From the NCBI GenBank assembly GCA_045534095.1, contig JAZSJA010000044.1, positions 1-39,786 on the forward strand: a stretch of DNA of 39,786 nucleotides, in the 5' to 3' direction. This DNA is from UMGS1279 sp045534095 (lineage in GTDB: Bacteria > Bacillota > Clostridia > Oscillospirales > Acutalibacteraceae). Shown piece by piece: positions 1-6,786 of the stretch. Within the stretch, counting starts at the first letter, position 1. The number at the start of each line of letters is the position of its first letter. Under the pieces are notes generated by a model, which was given only the letters and a program-made list of their open reading frames with translations, had not been told where the DNA came from and did not search any database. The translations under genes were made by a program, and so were the position numbers.

Positions 1-207
1 ACCTATGTTTTTTTATGTATAATTAGAAATACAGTTTTTATTATATTTACTACTCGCCCACGGTTGAATGATTTTAAAATCCCTAACACAGTTATTTATA
101 GAGTCATTAAATACGTTAACATCTCTGTATTTAACAAAAATTTTAACTACAAAATAACTAAGCTTTTGTTGTATTTAAAAAATGTATTTAATTTTAAATT
201 TTATTAA

Positions 208-236
208 TTGATTTTTTTAATCTAATATGTTAAAAT
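208..236 (+). promoter_or_regulatory. Sigma-A promoter of mgsA
   Basis: The -35 is TTGATT (208-213) and the -10 is TAAAAT (231-236), with a 17-bp spacer and an extended TGT just before the -10. It lies 29 bp upstream of the mgsA start, with AAAGGAGGT at about 250-258. Upstream, bases 1-200 are AT-rich and show no gene or clear structure. Confidence 0.75.
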
Positions 237-265
237 GTTAAAGAAAATTAAAAGGAGGTACTAAA

Positions 266-646
266 ATGAAGATTGCATTAATTGCACATGATAAAAAGAA
301 ATCGGAAATAACTGATTTAGCTATTAAATACAAGGATGTTTTGTCTAATCACGATTTATTCGCAACCGGCACTACCGGAACTCTTATAATGGGCGAAACC
401 GGTCTTACTATTCACAGAATGAAAAGCGGTCCTCTCGGCGGTGACCAACAAATCGGTGCCATGCTTGCAGATGGCGATTTAGATTTAATCATCTTTTTGC
501 GTGATCCCCTTACAGCACAGCCCCATGAACCTGATGTTTCTGCACTTCTTAGACTTTGTGACGTTCAAAGTATACCCCTCGCTACTAATTTCACTAGTGC
601 TGTAGTTATGCTTGAGGCTTTGCAAAACAAAATTTATTTTAAATAA
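266..646 (+). CDS. mgsA: Methylglyoxal synthase
   Basis: This cytoplasmic enzyme converts dihydroxyacetone phosphate to methylglyoxal and phosphate, a bypass that frees phosphate when triose phosphates accumulate. The 126-residue protein is near the usual family length. The residues matching E. coli His19, Asp71, Asp91, His98 and Asp101 are visible as His8, Asp60, Asp80, His87 and Asp90, a constant offset of 11. The phosphate-binding GTTGT stretch is at 35-39. The start is set by a strong AAAGGAGGT box 8 bp upstream. The gene has its own promoter and a strong terminator at 659-683, so it is monocistronic. Assignment is by motif recognition and is secure. Confidence 0.96.
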   Translation: MKIALIAHDKKKSEITDLAIKYKDVLSNHDLFATGTTGTLIMGETGLTIHRMKSGPLGGDQQIGAMLADGDLDLIIFLRDPLTAQPHEPDVSALLRLCDVQSIPLATNFTSAVVMLEALQNKIYFK

Positions 647-658
647 TTTTAATTTTTA

Positions 659-683
659 GGGTGCAGAACCATCATCTGCACCC
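659..683 (+). terminator. Intrinsic terminator of mgsA
   Basis: A 9-bp perfect stem (GGGTGCAGA paired with TCTGCACCC) encloses a 7-nt loop and is followed by TTTATATATTT, 13 bp after the mgsA stop codon. Confidence 0.88.
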
Positions 684-762
684 TTTATATATTTAGATTT
701 ACAAATCTGTTTTTTTCTAAGTAAAAAAAGTTATTTAATATGCCAAAATTCTCTTAAAATAC

Positions 763-791
763 TTGACAACAGTATATTTTTGTTTTAAAAT
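763..791 (+). promoter_or_regulatory. Sigma-A promoter of purC
   Basis: TTGACA (763-768) and TAAAAT (786-791) are separated by 17 bp. The predicted leader is about 95 nt. It contains a short stem, AGGTCGT (about 822-828) against ACGACTT (845-851). I could not match it to a known riboswitch. Confidence 0.8.
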
Positions 792-891
792 TGTATATCA
801 TAATTCTTATATATTATATAAAGGTCGTTACTCCCCTATTTTGTACGACTTAATGTAATGTTATATATTTTTTTGTAAGGAGAGCTTTGTT

Positions 892-1590
892 ATGAAATTA
901 ATGTACACAGGCAAAACCAAGGATGTTTATGGTTTAGACAACGGCAACGTATTGCTTAAATTTAAGGACGATTGCACCGGTAAAGACGGTGTTTTTGATC
1001 CCGGTGAAAATAGTGTAGGTCTTACCATTGAAGGTATTGGTAAAGCAAACCTCGAAACATCTGTTTACTACTTTGAAATGCTTAAAAAAGCTGGCGTAAA
1101 AACTCATTACGTAAGTGCTGATATTGAAAACGCTACTATGGAAGTTCTTCCTGCAGAATGTTTTGGTAAAGCGCAGGGCGGTAATGGTCTTGAGGTTATC
1201 TGCCGTTTAGTTGCTACCGGTAGCTTTATTCGTAGATACGGCGAATATATTAAAGATGGTACTGTTTTAGAGGGTGGATACGTTGAGTGCACCTTTAAAA
1301 ACGACGAAAAGGGCGATCCCCTTGTGACCGGCGAAGGACTTGCTGCGTTAGGTGTTATGACTCCTGAGATGTTTGAGAGCATGAAAGAGCAAACCTTAAA
1401 AATCACCAAGGTTGTTGCTGACGATCTTAAAACAATTGGCCTTGATTTATGGGATATTAAATTTGAGTTTGGTTACAACAATGGTGAAGTTATTCTTATT
1501 GATGAAATTGCTTCCGGTAATATGCGTGTTTACAAAGGCGATACCATTGTTGAACCCGTTGAACTCACTAAACTTATTCTTAACAGATAA
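892..1590 (+). CDS. purC: SAICAR synthetase (PurC)
   Basis: Phosphoribosylaminoimidazole-succinocarboxamide synthase joins CAIR and aspartate using ATP, a middle step of de novo purine synthesis in the cytoplasm. The 232-residue length fits the short bacterial PurC form. The N-terminal GKTKDVY nucleotide-binding segment (7-13), the ICRLVATGSF stretch near residue 103 and the DEIASGNMR motif near the C-terminus mark the family; the last replaces the more common DEISPD form. AAGGAGAG at about 878-885 supports the ATG. It stands alone here, away from other pur genes, with its own promoter and terminator. Confidence 0.95.
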   Translation: MKLMYTGKTKDVYGLDNGNVLLKFKDDCTGKDGVFDPGENSVGLTIEGIGKANLETSVYYFEMLKKAGVKTHYVSADIENATMEVLPAECFGKAQGGNGLEVICRLVATGSFIRRYGEYIKDGTVLEGGYVECTFKNDEKGDPLVTGEGLAALGVMTPEMFESMKEQTLKITKVVADDLKTIGLDLWDIKFEFGYNNGEVILIDEIASGNMRVYKGDTIVEPVELTKLILNR

Positions 1591-1605
1591 TAGTTTTGTA
1601 TATGA

Positions 1606-1634
1606 TTTAAGCCCTACTTTTTGTGGGGCTTAAA
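1606..1634 (+). terminator. Intrinsic terminator of purC
   Basis: A 12-bp stem (TTTAAGCCCTAC with GTGGGGCTTAAA, one G-U pair) surrounds a TTTTT loop and is followed by a short T run, 15 bp after the purC stop. Confidence 0.85.
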
Positions 1635-1661
1635 TTTTTATAAAATATTTTTAAAAAAGTG

Positions 1662-1690
1662 TTGACTTATTACTCTTTATATGTTAAAAT
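1662..1690 (+). promoter_or_regulatory. Sigma-A promoter of the tRNA pair
   Basis: TTGACT (1662-1667), a 17-bp spacer ending in the extended-minus-10 TGT, and TAAAAT (1685-1690) lie 18 bp before the tRNA-Gly gene. Confidence 0.82.
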
Positions 1691-1708
1691 ATTATTCGTT
1701 CCGAAAAT

Positions 1709-1783
1709 GCGGGTGTAGTTCAATGGCTAGAATTCCAGCCTTCCAAGCTGGCTGTGTGGGTTCGATTCCCATCACCCGCTCCA
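1709..1783 (+). tRNA. tRNA-Gly (anticodon TCC)
   Basis: The 75-nt gene has a 7-bp acceptor stem (GCGGGTG with CACCCGC), a CCAGC/GCTGG anticodon stem, anticodon TCC at 1742-1744 and a GGTTCGATTCC T-arm. The 3' CCA is encoded in the DNA (1781-1783). Confidence 0.97.
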
Positions 1784-1787
1784 CATT

Positions 1788-1809
1788 CCCTTAGACAATC
1801 GTCTAAGGG
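1788..1809 (+). repeat. Inter-tRNA hairpin
   Basis: Perfect 9-bp inverted repeat CCCTTAGAC / GTCTAAGGG with an AATC loop, 4 bp after the tRNA-Gly CCA end. Only a short TTT follows, so it may be a weak or partial terminator, or a processing signal between the two tRNAs. Confidence 0.6.
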
Positions 1810-1826
1810 TTTCATATTGATTATTT

Positions 1827-1903
1827 GCGCTGATAGCTCAGCTGGATAGAGCATCTGCCTTCTAAGCAGAGGGTCGGGGGTTCGAGTCCCTCTCAGCGTG
1901 CCA
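1827..1903 (+). tRNA. tRNA-Arg (anticodon TCT)
   Basis: The 77-nt gene has acceptor stem GCGCTGA/TCAGCGT with a terminal G-U pair. The anticodon stem TCTGC/GCAGA holds anticodon TCT at 1861-1863, reading AGA. The T-arm and an encoded CCA (1901-1903) are present. Confidence 0.97.
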
Positions 1904-1934
1904 AAAAAAGACAGTCTTCGGACTGTCTTTTTTT
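1903..1934 (+). terminator. Intrinsic terminator of the tRNA operon
   Basis: An A7-GACAGTC stem pairs with GACTGTC-T7 around a TTCG tetraloop. It begins at the tRNA-Arg CCA end. Confidence 0.93.
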
Positions 1935-2002
1935 ATCCAATCCAAAGGATTGGTATGTAATCGCCGTAAGGTGTTTAGTTTTATTATATCTAGTGTCTCC
2001 TC

Positions 2003-2031
2003 TTGATTTGCTATAATAAAAATGATATAAT
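2003..2031 (+). promoter_or_regulatory. Promoter of the metallophosphoesterase gene
   Basis: TTGATT (2003-2008) and TATAAT (2026-2031) are 17 bp apart. A second extended -10, TGC-TATAAT, lies at 2009-2017. Both sit inside the upstream open reading frame, which argues for the later start at 2069. Confidence 0.7.
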
Positions 2032-2068
2032 TATTTCGGTAAACTCGACTTTGGCGGAGGATGAGCTT

Positions 2069-2926
2069 TTGAAAATTAAAAAGAAGTTTATTGTGATAAT
2101 TGTTTTTGTTACTATTTTTATAGCTCTTGTTGTTTGGGTTGCTTGGAGTAACACTGCGTTGGAGTTGAACACTTACACTATTTCTAGTCCACGGTTGCCG
2201 AAATGTTTTAACGGCTATCGAATTGCTCATATTTCAGATTTGCATAACGCCCAGATGGGCACGAATAACAAAAACCTTCTAACTATGCTCCAGGAATCAA
2301 ATCCTAATATTATTGCAATCACCGGTGATCTTATTGACTCTCGCAATACTGATATAGATGTTGCTTTGAAGTTTGTTAAAGAAGCTATAAAGATTGCTCC
2401 CTGCTATTATGTAACCGGTAACCACGAGGCTCGTGTCAATGAATATAATGAGTTGAAAAAAGGGTTATTATCTGCTGGAGTTACTGTGCTTGAGGATAAT
2501 TTCGTTGAAATTGGCGTTGATGGAGAAATAATCAAACTAATTGGCGTTAATGATCCAAGTTTTTATACCGATTATTTGACTGGTGATTCAAAAACAGTTA
2601 TGCATTCAAAGCTGTCTGTGATTCCCGTAGATGAAGATAGTTTTACCATTTTGCTATCTCACAGACCAGAACTGTTTGACACCTACGTTGATCACGATAT
2701 TGATTTAATCCTTAGTGGTCATGCACACGGCGGGCAGTTTCGAATTCCGTTTATTGGCGGTGTTGTAGCGCCTAACCAGGGTTTATTTCCGAAATTTGAC
2801 TCAGGTATTTATACAGAAGGAAATACAAATATGATTGTTAGTCGAGGTATTGGTAATAGTATATTTCCTTTCCGGATCAATAATAGACCGGAAGTTATTC
2901 TTATTGAATTAAATTCCACTTATTAA
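2069..2926 (+). CDS. Membrane-anchored metallophosphoesterase (YkuE/YaeI-like)
   Basis: This 285-residue calcineurin-like phosphoesterase has an N-terminal membrane anchor at about 7-25, placing the catalytic domain outside the cytoplasm. Dimetal-binding motifs appear in order: DLH (57-59), GD (about 86-87), GNHE (117-120), a single His in LSHRP (198) and GHAH (217-220). The family includes phosphodiesterases acting on nucleotides or lipid intermediates such as UDP-diacylglucosamine, but the substrate here is unknown. The frame is open to 2003, but a promoter overlaps that extension. GGCGGAGGA at 2054-2062 is correctly placed for the TTG at 2069. Convergent with spo0A across a shared terminator. 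Confidence 0.87.
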   Translation: MKIKKKFIVIIVFVTIFIALVVWVAWSNTALELNTYTISSPRLPKCFNGYRIAHISDLHNAQMGTNNKNLLTMLQESNPNIIAITGDLIDSRNTDIDVALKFVKEAIKIAPCYYVTGNHEARVNEYNELKKGLLSAGVTVLEDNFVEIGVDGEIIKLIGVNDPSFYTDYLTGDSKTVMHSKLSVIPVDEDSFTILLSHRPELFDTYVDHDIDLILSGHAHGGQFRIPFIGGVVAPNQGLFPKFDSGIYTEGNTNMIVSRGIGNSIFPFRINNRPEVILIELNSTY

Positions 2927-2962
2927 ATAGTATGGCTACTCACTTTATTATTCGATTTTCGT

Positions 2963-3005
2963 AAAAAAGAAGTAACTTCTGTAAACCAAAAGTTACTTCT
3001 TTTTT
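2963..3005. terminator. Bidirectional terminator between the phosphoesterase gene and spo0A
   Basis: A 15-bp perfect stem (2963-2977 with 2991-3005) begins with six A and ends with six T, so it gives a T-tract in both directions for two convergent genes. Confidence 0.93.
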
Positions 3006-3016
3006 ATATCTTATTT

Positions 3017-3793
3017 TTAATTCATTTTTAGTCTTAATCTAAGTTTATCTGATATCATTGCTATAAATTCACTGTTAGTTGGCTTGCCACGGCTATTGTG
3101 AATTGTATATCCAAAGTAAGAATTTAAAACGTTTACATCTCCCCTATCCCACGCCACTTCAATTGCATGGCGAATTGCTCTTTCGACTCTGGAAGATGTT
3201 GTGGCATACCTTTTTGCAACTGTTGGATAAAGGGTTTTTGTAACAGAATTTATTATTTCAACGTCTTTAATTGCAAGCATAATTGATTCGCGTAAATAAC
3301 TATATCCTTTTATGTGTGCAGGTACTCCGATTTGATGTATTATTTCCGTTACCATTAATTCTAAATCTGCATCTGAAAAAGCCATATCATTACATATAAT
3401 AGGTGTTGTTTCGTTTTTCCAGCCCGAAAGTTGAATCACTCGCTCTGCCATTACTGTTAAATCAAAGGGTTTAATAAAATAATATGAAGCGCCTACCGAA
3501 AGAACTTCTTTTTCTAGTTTTAGATTATCAACCGAAGCCATAACAAATACCATAGGCTTTTCTTTTGATGGTAATTCTTTAATCGCAGATAAAACTCCTA
3601 AAATATCTAAATTTGGCATAAAAACATCTGCCAAAACAATATCGGGTTTTTGCATTTTTATATAATGCAAGAGTTTTTGACCATCCTTTTCGCACAAGGT
3701 TACCGTAATACCATAACTTTTAAGTACATTGGCACAATTTATGCCAAATTCTGACCCATCATCTGTAATCACTAATTTTAATTTGTTTTCCAT
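3017..3793 (-). CDS. spo0A: Sporulation master regulator Spo0A
   Basis: Spo0A is the phosphorelay response regulator that commits the cell to sporulation by binding 0A boxes. The 258-residue protein has a receiver domain (about 5-120) with acidic pocket Asp11/Asp12, phospho-acceptor Asp56, Ser87 and Lys108. The C-terminal DNA-binding domain (about 145-258) carries the very conserved recognition helix SRVERAIRHAIE (201-212) and the HNSRGKPTNSEF segment. AAAGGAGG lies about 10 bp before the ATG. The upstream region holds a sigma-A-type promoter and three TCGA-centred elements spaced 20 bp apart that may be autoregulatory 0A boxes. Confidence 0.98.
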   Translation of the reverse strand: MENKLKLVITDDGSEFGINCANVLKSYGITVTLCEKDGQKLLHYIKMQKPDIVLADVFMPNLDILGVLSAIKELPSKEKPMVFVMASVDNLKLEKEVLSVGASYYFIKPFDLTVMAERVIQLSGWKNETTPIICNDMAFSDADLELMVTEIIHQIGVPAHIKGYSYLRESIMLAIKDVEIINSVTKTLYPTVAKRYATTSSRVERAIRHAIEVAWDRGDVNVLNSYFGYTIHNSRGKPTNSEFIAMISDKLRLRLKMN

Positions 3794-3824
3794 ATTTTTT
3801 TGCCTCCTTTAAAATTGCAAATAC

Positions 3825-3853
3825 ATTTTAGCATATTATATTACAAAAAGCAA
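3825..3853 (-). promoter_or_regulatory. Sigma-A-type promoter of spo0A
   Basis: On the minus strand, TTGCTT (plus 3848-3853), a 17-bp spacer ending in TGC, and TAAAAT (plus 3825-3830) lie just upstream of the ribosome binding site. Confidence 0.68.
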
Positions 3854-3893
3854 GAGTTTTTTTCAATAAAAATGGAAAATAATTGATATTTAG

Positions 3894-3940
3894 GTCGATA
3901 AAATACATTCGTTTTCGATTATATGTAACTCTTTTCGACT
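3894..3940. repeat. Array of three TCGA-centred elements upstream of spo0A (candidate 0A boxes)
   Basis: GTCGATA (3894-3900), TTCGATT (3914-3920) and TTCGACT (3934-3940) have TCGA cores at 3895, 3915 and 3935, exactly 20 bp apart. The last reads AGTCGAA on the minus strand, one mismatch from the TGTCGAA 0A-box core. The array lies roughly 75-120 bp upstream of the predicted spo0A transcription start. Confidence 0.45.
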
Positions 3941-3988
3941 AAATTTGGAAATGAAGACGATTTTTTTTACAAAAAACAACATTTTATG

Positions 3989-5197
3989 CTATTTAAACCC
4001 GGGCGTTGATGGTTTCGTACGATTATTCATACAAACAGCTCGTTTTAGAGAGTTTTTTCCGTATTTATCGCGAATCGTGAAGATGTTATTTTCTATAGCG
4101 GTATCATTTTTATCATAATACTCATAAATCATATTCAATTGTTTGCCCTCTAAGTTTTCGATTAAATTTATCACTCTTACTCCAACAGCCCTTAGCGGAA
4201 CTGCTAAACAAAAATTTTTATTAAAAAGCTCCATAGCTGATTTTGCAATAGTCATAGAAATATCGGTAGGCATAGAAAGTTGCATTCTATATTCTTTGCC
4301 TTCAAATTTATTATTTAAAACATTTATCACTATCCCTTTCGCTAACAGATGTTCTTTTTTTAACTTTATGCTTATTTCCTCAGAAAATTCTAAAAAAGCA
4401 GCAAAGACTTCAGTTTCTTTAGTTAAATCTTTTTCTGTGGTAGCAGAATGACCTATACTTTTTGGCTTTTGATGGTCATTATAAGCACGAACTGAATCCA
4501 AATCTTCTCCTAATGCCATTTTGCGAAGCAAAATGCCATTCTTCCCTATTGTGTTTTTTAGTGATATTTCGTTCGCGTTAGCCAAATCTCCAATGGTAAA
4601 AATCCCCATATCATTAAATGTTTTATTTAACGCTTTTCCAACCATCAAAAGTTCTTTGCACTTCATTTTCCAAATTGTGTTTTTTAAAACATCAGGAGTA
4701 ATAACTGTTATGGCATCAGGTTTTTTTAAATCTGAGCCCAATTTTGCAAGAGTTTTTGTAAAACTAACACCTATAGAAACGGTGAGTCCTAATTCTTGTT
4801 TTATTTTTTCTCTTATTTCATTAGCGATTTTCTCGCCTTTAAAAAAATCAATGTTTTTATTTGTAATTTCCACCCAACATTCATCTATTCCAAATGGTTC
4901 TACTTTGTCGGTATATTTTAGGTAAATTTGATGAGCTTTTTTTGAAAGACGTTCATAAAGATTGAAATCAGGGCTTAGTGTAATTAAATCAGGGCATTTT
5001 TTTCTAGCTTCCCAAATAGTTTCTGCGGTTACAATCCCAAAATTTTTAGCAACGTTGTTTTTAGCTAAAACTATACCATGGCGTTTTTTGGCGTCGCCGC
5101 AAATTGCTACAGGTAAATCCTTTAACGTTGGATTTACCGAAAGCGTAGCAGAGGCGAAAAAATTATTTAAATCACAATGTAAAATTATTCTTTGCAT
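3989..5197 (-). CDS. dinB: DNA polymerase IV (Y-family, DinB)
   Basis: This low-fidelity translesion polymerase acts in the DNA damage response. The 402-residue protein has the fingers/palm/thumb domain with catalytic Asp9 (HCDLNNFFAS) and Asp105/Glu106 (GIDECW, a common clostridial variant of SIDE), followed by the little-finger domain (about 245-360). The frame is open to 5302, but that extension covers the htrA terminator, the dinB promoter and the LexA box. The ATG at 5197 has a GAGGGAGGGG box. Regulation by LexA is inferred from the operator over the transcription start. No terminator is visible between this gene and spo0A, so readthrough is possible. Confidence 0.93.
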   Translation of the reverse strand: MQRIILHCDLNNFFASATLSVNPTLKDLPVAICGDAKKRHGIVLAKNNVAKNFGIVTAETIWEARKKCPDLITLSPDFNLYERLSKKAHQIYLKYTDKVEPFGIDECWVEITNKNIDFFKGEKIANEIREKIKQELGLTVSIGVSFTKTLAKLGSDLKKPDAITVITPDVLKNTIWKMKCKELLMVGKALNKTFNDMGIFTIGDLANANEISLKNTIGKNGILLRKMALGEDLDSVRAYNDHQKPKSIGHSATTEKDLTKETEVFAAFLEFSEEISIKLKKEHLLAKGIVINVLNNKFEGKEYRMQLSMPTDISMTIAKSAMELFNKNFCLAVPLRAVGVRVINLIENLEGKQLNMIYEYYDKNDTAIENNIFTIRDKYGKNSLKRAVCMNNRTKPSTPGFK

Positions 5198-5217
5198 AAA
5201 CAGCCCCTCCCTCAAAA

Positions 5218-5229
5218 GAACAAATGTTC
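5218..5229. promoter_or_regulatory. LexA (SOS) box of dinB
   Basis: The palindrome GAACAAATGTTC is flanked by A and T to give AGAAC-N4-GTTCT. It matches the Gram-positive LexA operator (CGAAC-N4-GTTCG type) except at the outer position. It sits just downstream of the -10, over the predicted transcription start, where bound LexA would block dinB. Confidence 0.82.
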
Positions 5230-5236
5230 TTTTAGA

Positions 5237-5265
5237 ATTATACCGTATTTTAACTGTTTTTTCAA
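5237..5265 (-). promoter_or_regulatory. Sigma-A promoter of dinB
   Basis: On the minus strand, TTGAAA (plus 5260-5265), a 17-bp spacer and TATAAT (plus 5237-5242). Confidence 0.85.
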
Positions 5266-5291
5266 GTGGTAAAATTGTGAAAAATAAAAAA

Positions 5292-5313
5292 CAGCCGAAC
5301 AATGTCGGCTGTG
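5292..5313 (-). terminator. Terminator of the response regulator/kinase/htrA operon
   Basis: An 8-bp stem ACAGCCGA/TCGGCTGT with a 6-nt loop is followed on the minus strand by TTTTTATTTTT, 10 bp after the htrA stop. Confidence 0.9.
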
Positions 5314-5322
5314 AAAATCAAA

Positions 5323-6765
5323 CTATTCTCCGTTTGGAAAATTAAACTCAGAAGAATTATACTCCGGTTTATTGTTTTTATTACTATTATTTTTATTTGA
5401 GGCTTTAGTGGTGTAACTAGAGCCTCCGGGATCTTTTAAGAGTTTAACCTGAATATCAATAGTTTTCTTATTTTTTATTGAGTAAATTTTTAAATCAAGG
5501 GTATCATTTGGTGAAGCGGCATCGATAATATCCAAAATAATATTAGCGTCTGTTATCTTAGTTTTATTCACGTGAGTTATGATATCATTAGCTTTAACCG
5601 ATTTGCCGTATAAGCCACTATCTTTATCTATGGTGGCAATTTTAAGTCCGCAAGGTAGGTTTGCTAATTCAGCGGAAAGCTCATCTATGTGCAGATATGA
5701 AATCCCAAGTTTTGCTCTTCCCTCGACAGTTTTGTGCTTTATCAAAGAATCTACAACTTTTTTCATTGTAGTTGTGGGGATTGCATAGCCAACGCTATCA
5801 TATCCGCTTATCATACGTTTTGCAGAGGTTATACCAATAACTTGACCGTAAATATTACAAAGTGCTCCTCCGGAACTACCGGGATTCAGAGCAGTATCTG
5901 TTTGTATTAAACTATTTGAATAATTAGATGTTGTGTTTACTCTGGTTGAAAGAACGGAAATAATTCCCTCGGATGCGATGGATGGGCTAGTTGCACCATT
6001 AGGTCTACCAATTGCTATAACACTCTCCCCTACAACAGATTCATCAGAATTTCCAAATTGTGCAGGGATGAACTTAGCTTTTTTTGCATTGGAGATTTTC
6101 AAAACTGCTAAATCGCTTCTTGTATCACCTGCTACGTAAACTGCGGAATAGACTTTTTTGTCATGAGTGTAAATCTTGAATTTAGCAGCAGGAATACCAT
6201 CGTAAATATGATCATTGGTAACAATATAACCATCTTCAGAATAAATAACACCCGTAGCTGCTCCGGCGATACCTTCATCCTCGTTATAAACACAAACGCC
6301 AACTATTGATGGTGAGGTTTTGGTGTAAATTTGTGAAACGGCCAAGGCTTTTTCGGGTAATGGTTTTGATGCAAGGTCAACGGTAACTTTTTGAGGTTGA
6401 TATGTGGTACCTTTACCTAAGTAATAACCACCGGTTAAACTGGCACTGACAACGATTAACAATACTAAAATAGTGGCAAAAACTTTTACGCCTTTACCGA
6501 ACGTTGGTTGTTCCAATGGCTGGTAATCGTTTTTTTCTATTTTGGGCATTATGGGTGGAACAGGTGTTATTGGTTGAGTTTTGCTATCCTCACCAAAGCG
6601 GGTTTGAGGGTTATTAACATTTACGTCCTCTAATGAATTCGTAGGGCTTATTTCAGGATCCAGTTCAATCTCTACTTCCTCTGTGGTGGCAGTTTCTGAA
6701 TCATTTTCAGTTATTGGCTTTTCAGAAAAGTTGTTTTCATCACTTAAAAATTTATTTTCGTTCAT
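5323..6765 (-). CDS. HtrA/DegP-like membrane serine protease with PDZ domain
   Basis: This envelope quality-control protease has about 480 residues. It has a long acidic cytoplasmic N-tail (1-90), one membrane segment (about 95-112), an extracytoplasmic trypsin-like domain and one PDZ domain (about 345-435). The triad reads His186 (TNDH), Asp218 (RSDLAVLKI) and Ser298. The nucleophile motif is GSSGG rather than the usual GNSGG. The C-tail is Asn/Lys/Ser-rich. The ATG at 6765 is 9 bp from AGAGG; an ATG at 6771 is too close to it. It ends a response regulator, kinase and protease operon, so the two-component system probably controls it. Confidence 0.9.
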   Translation of the reverse strand: MNENKFLSDENNFSEKPITENDSETATTEEVEIELDPEISPTNSLEDVNVNNPQTRFGEDSKTQPITPVPPIMPKIEKNDYQPLEQPTFGKGVKVFATILVLLIVVSASLTGGYYLGKGTTYQPQKVTVDLASKPLPEKALAVSQIYTKTSPSIVGVCVYNEDEGIAGAATGVIYSEDGYIVTNDHIYDGIPAAKFKIYTHDKKVYSAVYVAGDTRSDLAVLKISNAKKAKFIPAQFGNSDESVVGESVIAIGRPNGATSPSIASEGIISVLSTRVNTTSNYSNSLIQTDTALNPGSSGGALCNIYGQVIGITSAKRMISGYDSVGYAIPTTTMKKVVDSLIKHKTVEGRAKLGISYLHIDELSAELANLPCGLKIATIDKDSGLYGKSVKANDIITHVNKTKITDANIILDIIDAASPNDTLDLKIYSIKNKKTIDIQVKLLKDPGGSSYTTKASNKNNSNKNNKPEYNSSEFNFPNGE

Positions 6766-6786
6766 AAACATTAACCTCTGTTAAAA

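Noticed and set aside
798..891. Possible riboswitch in the purC leader
   Set aside because: Only one short stem is visible and no purine, PRPP or other known aptamer core could be matched.
2003..2068. 22-residue extension of the metallophosphoesterase
   Set aside because: It contains the promoter elements; the TTG at 2069 has a good ribosome binding site and begins just before the membrane anchor.
1862..2230. Minus-strand 122-residue reading frame ending in ERDSNPRPSA
   Set aside because: Its C-terminus is the antisense translation of the tRNA-Arg gene, a well-known false protein, and it crosses the tRNA terminator and the next promoter.
5198..5302. 35-residue N-terminal extension of DinB
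   Set aside because: It covers the htrA terminator, the dinB promoter and the LexA box; the ATG at 5197 has a strong ribosome binding site and matches DinB starts.
4143..5345. Several plus-strand reading frames opposite dinB
   Set aside because: Shadows of the dinB codons in an AT-rich gene; no motifs or translation signals.
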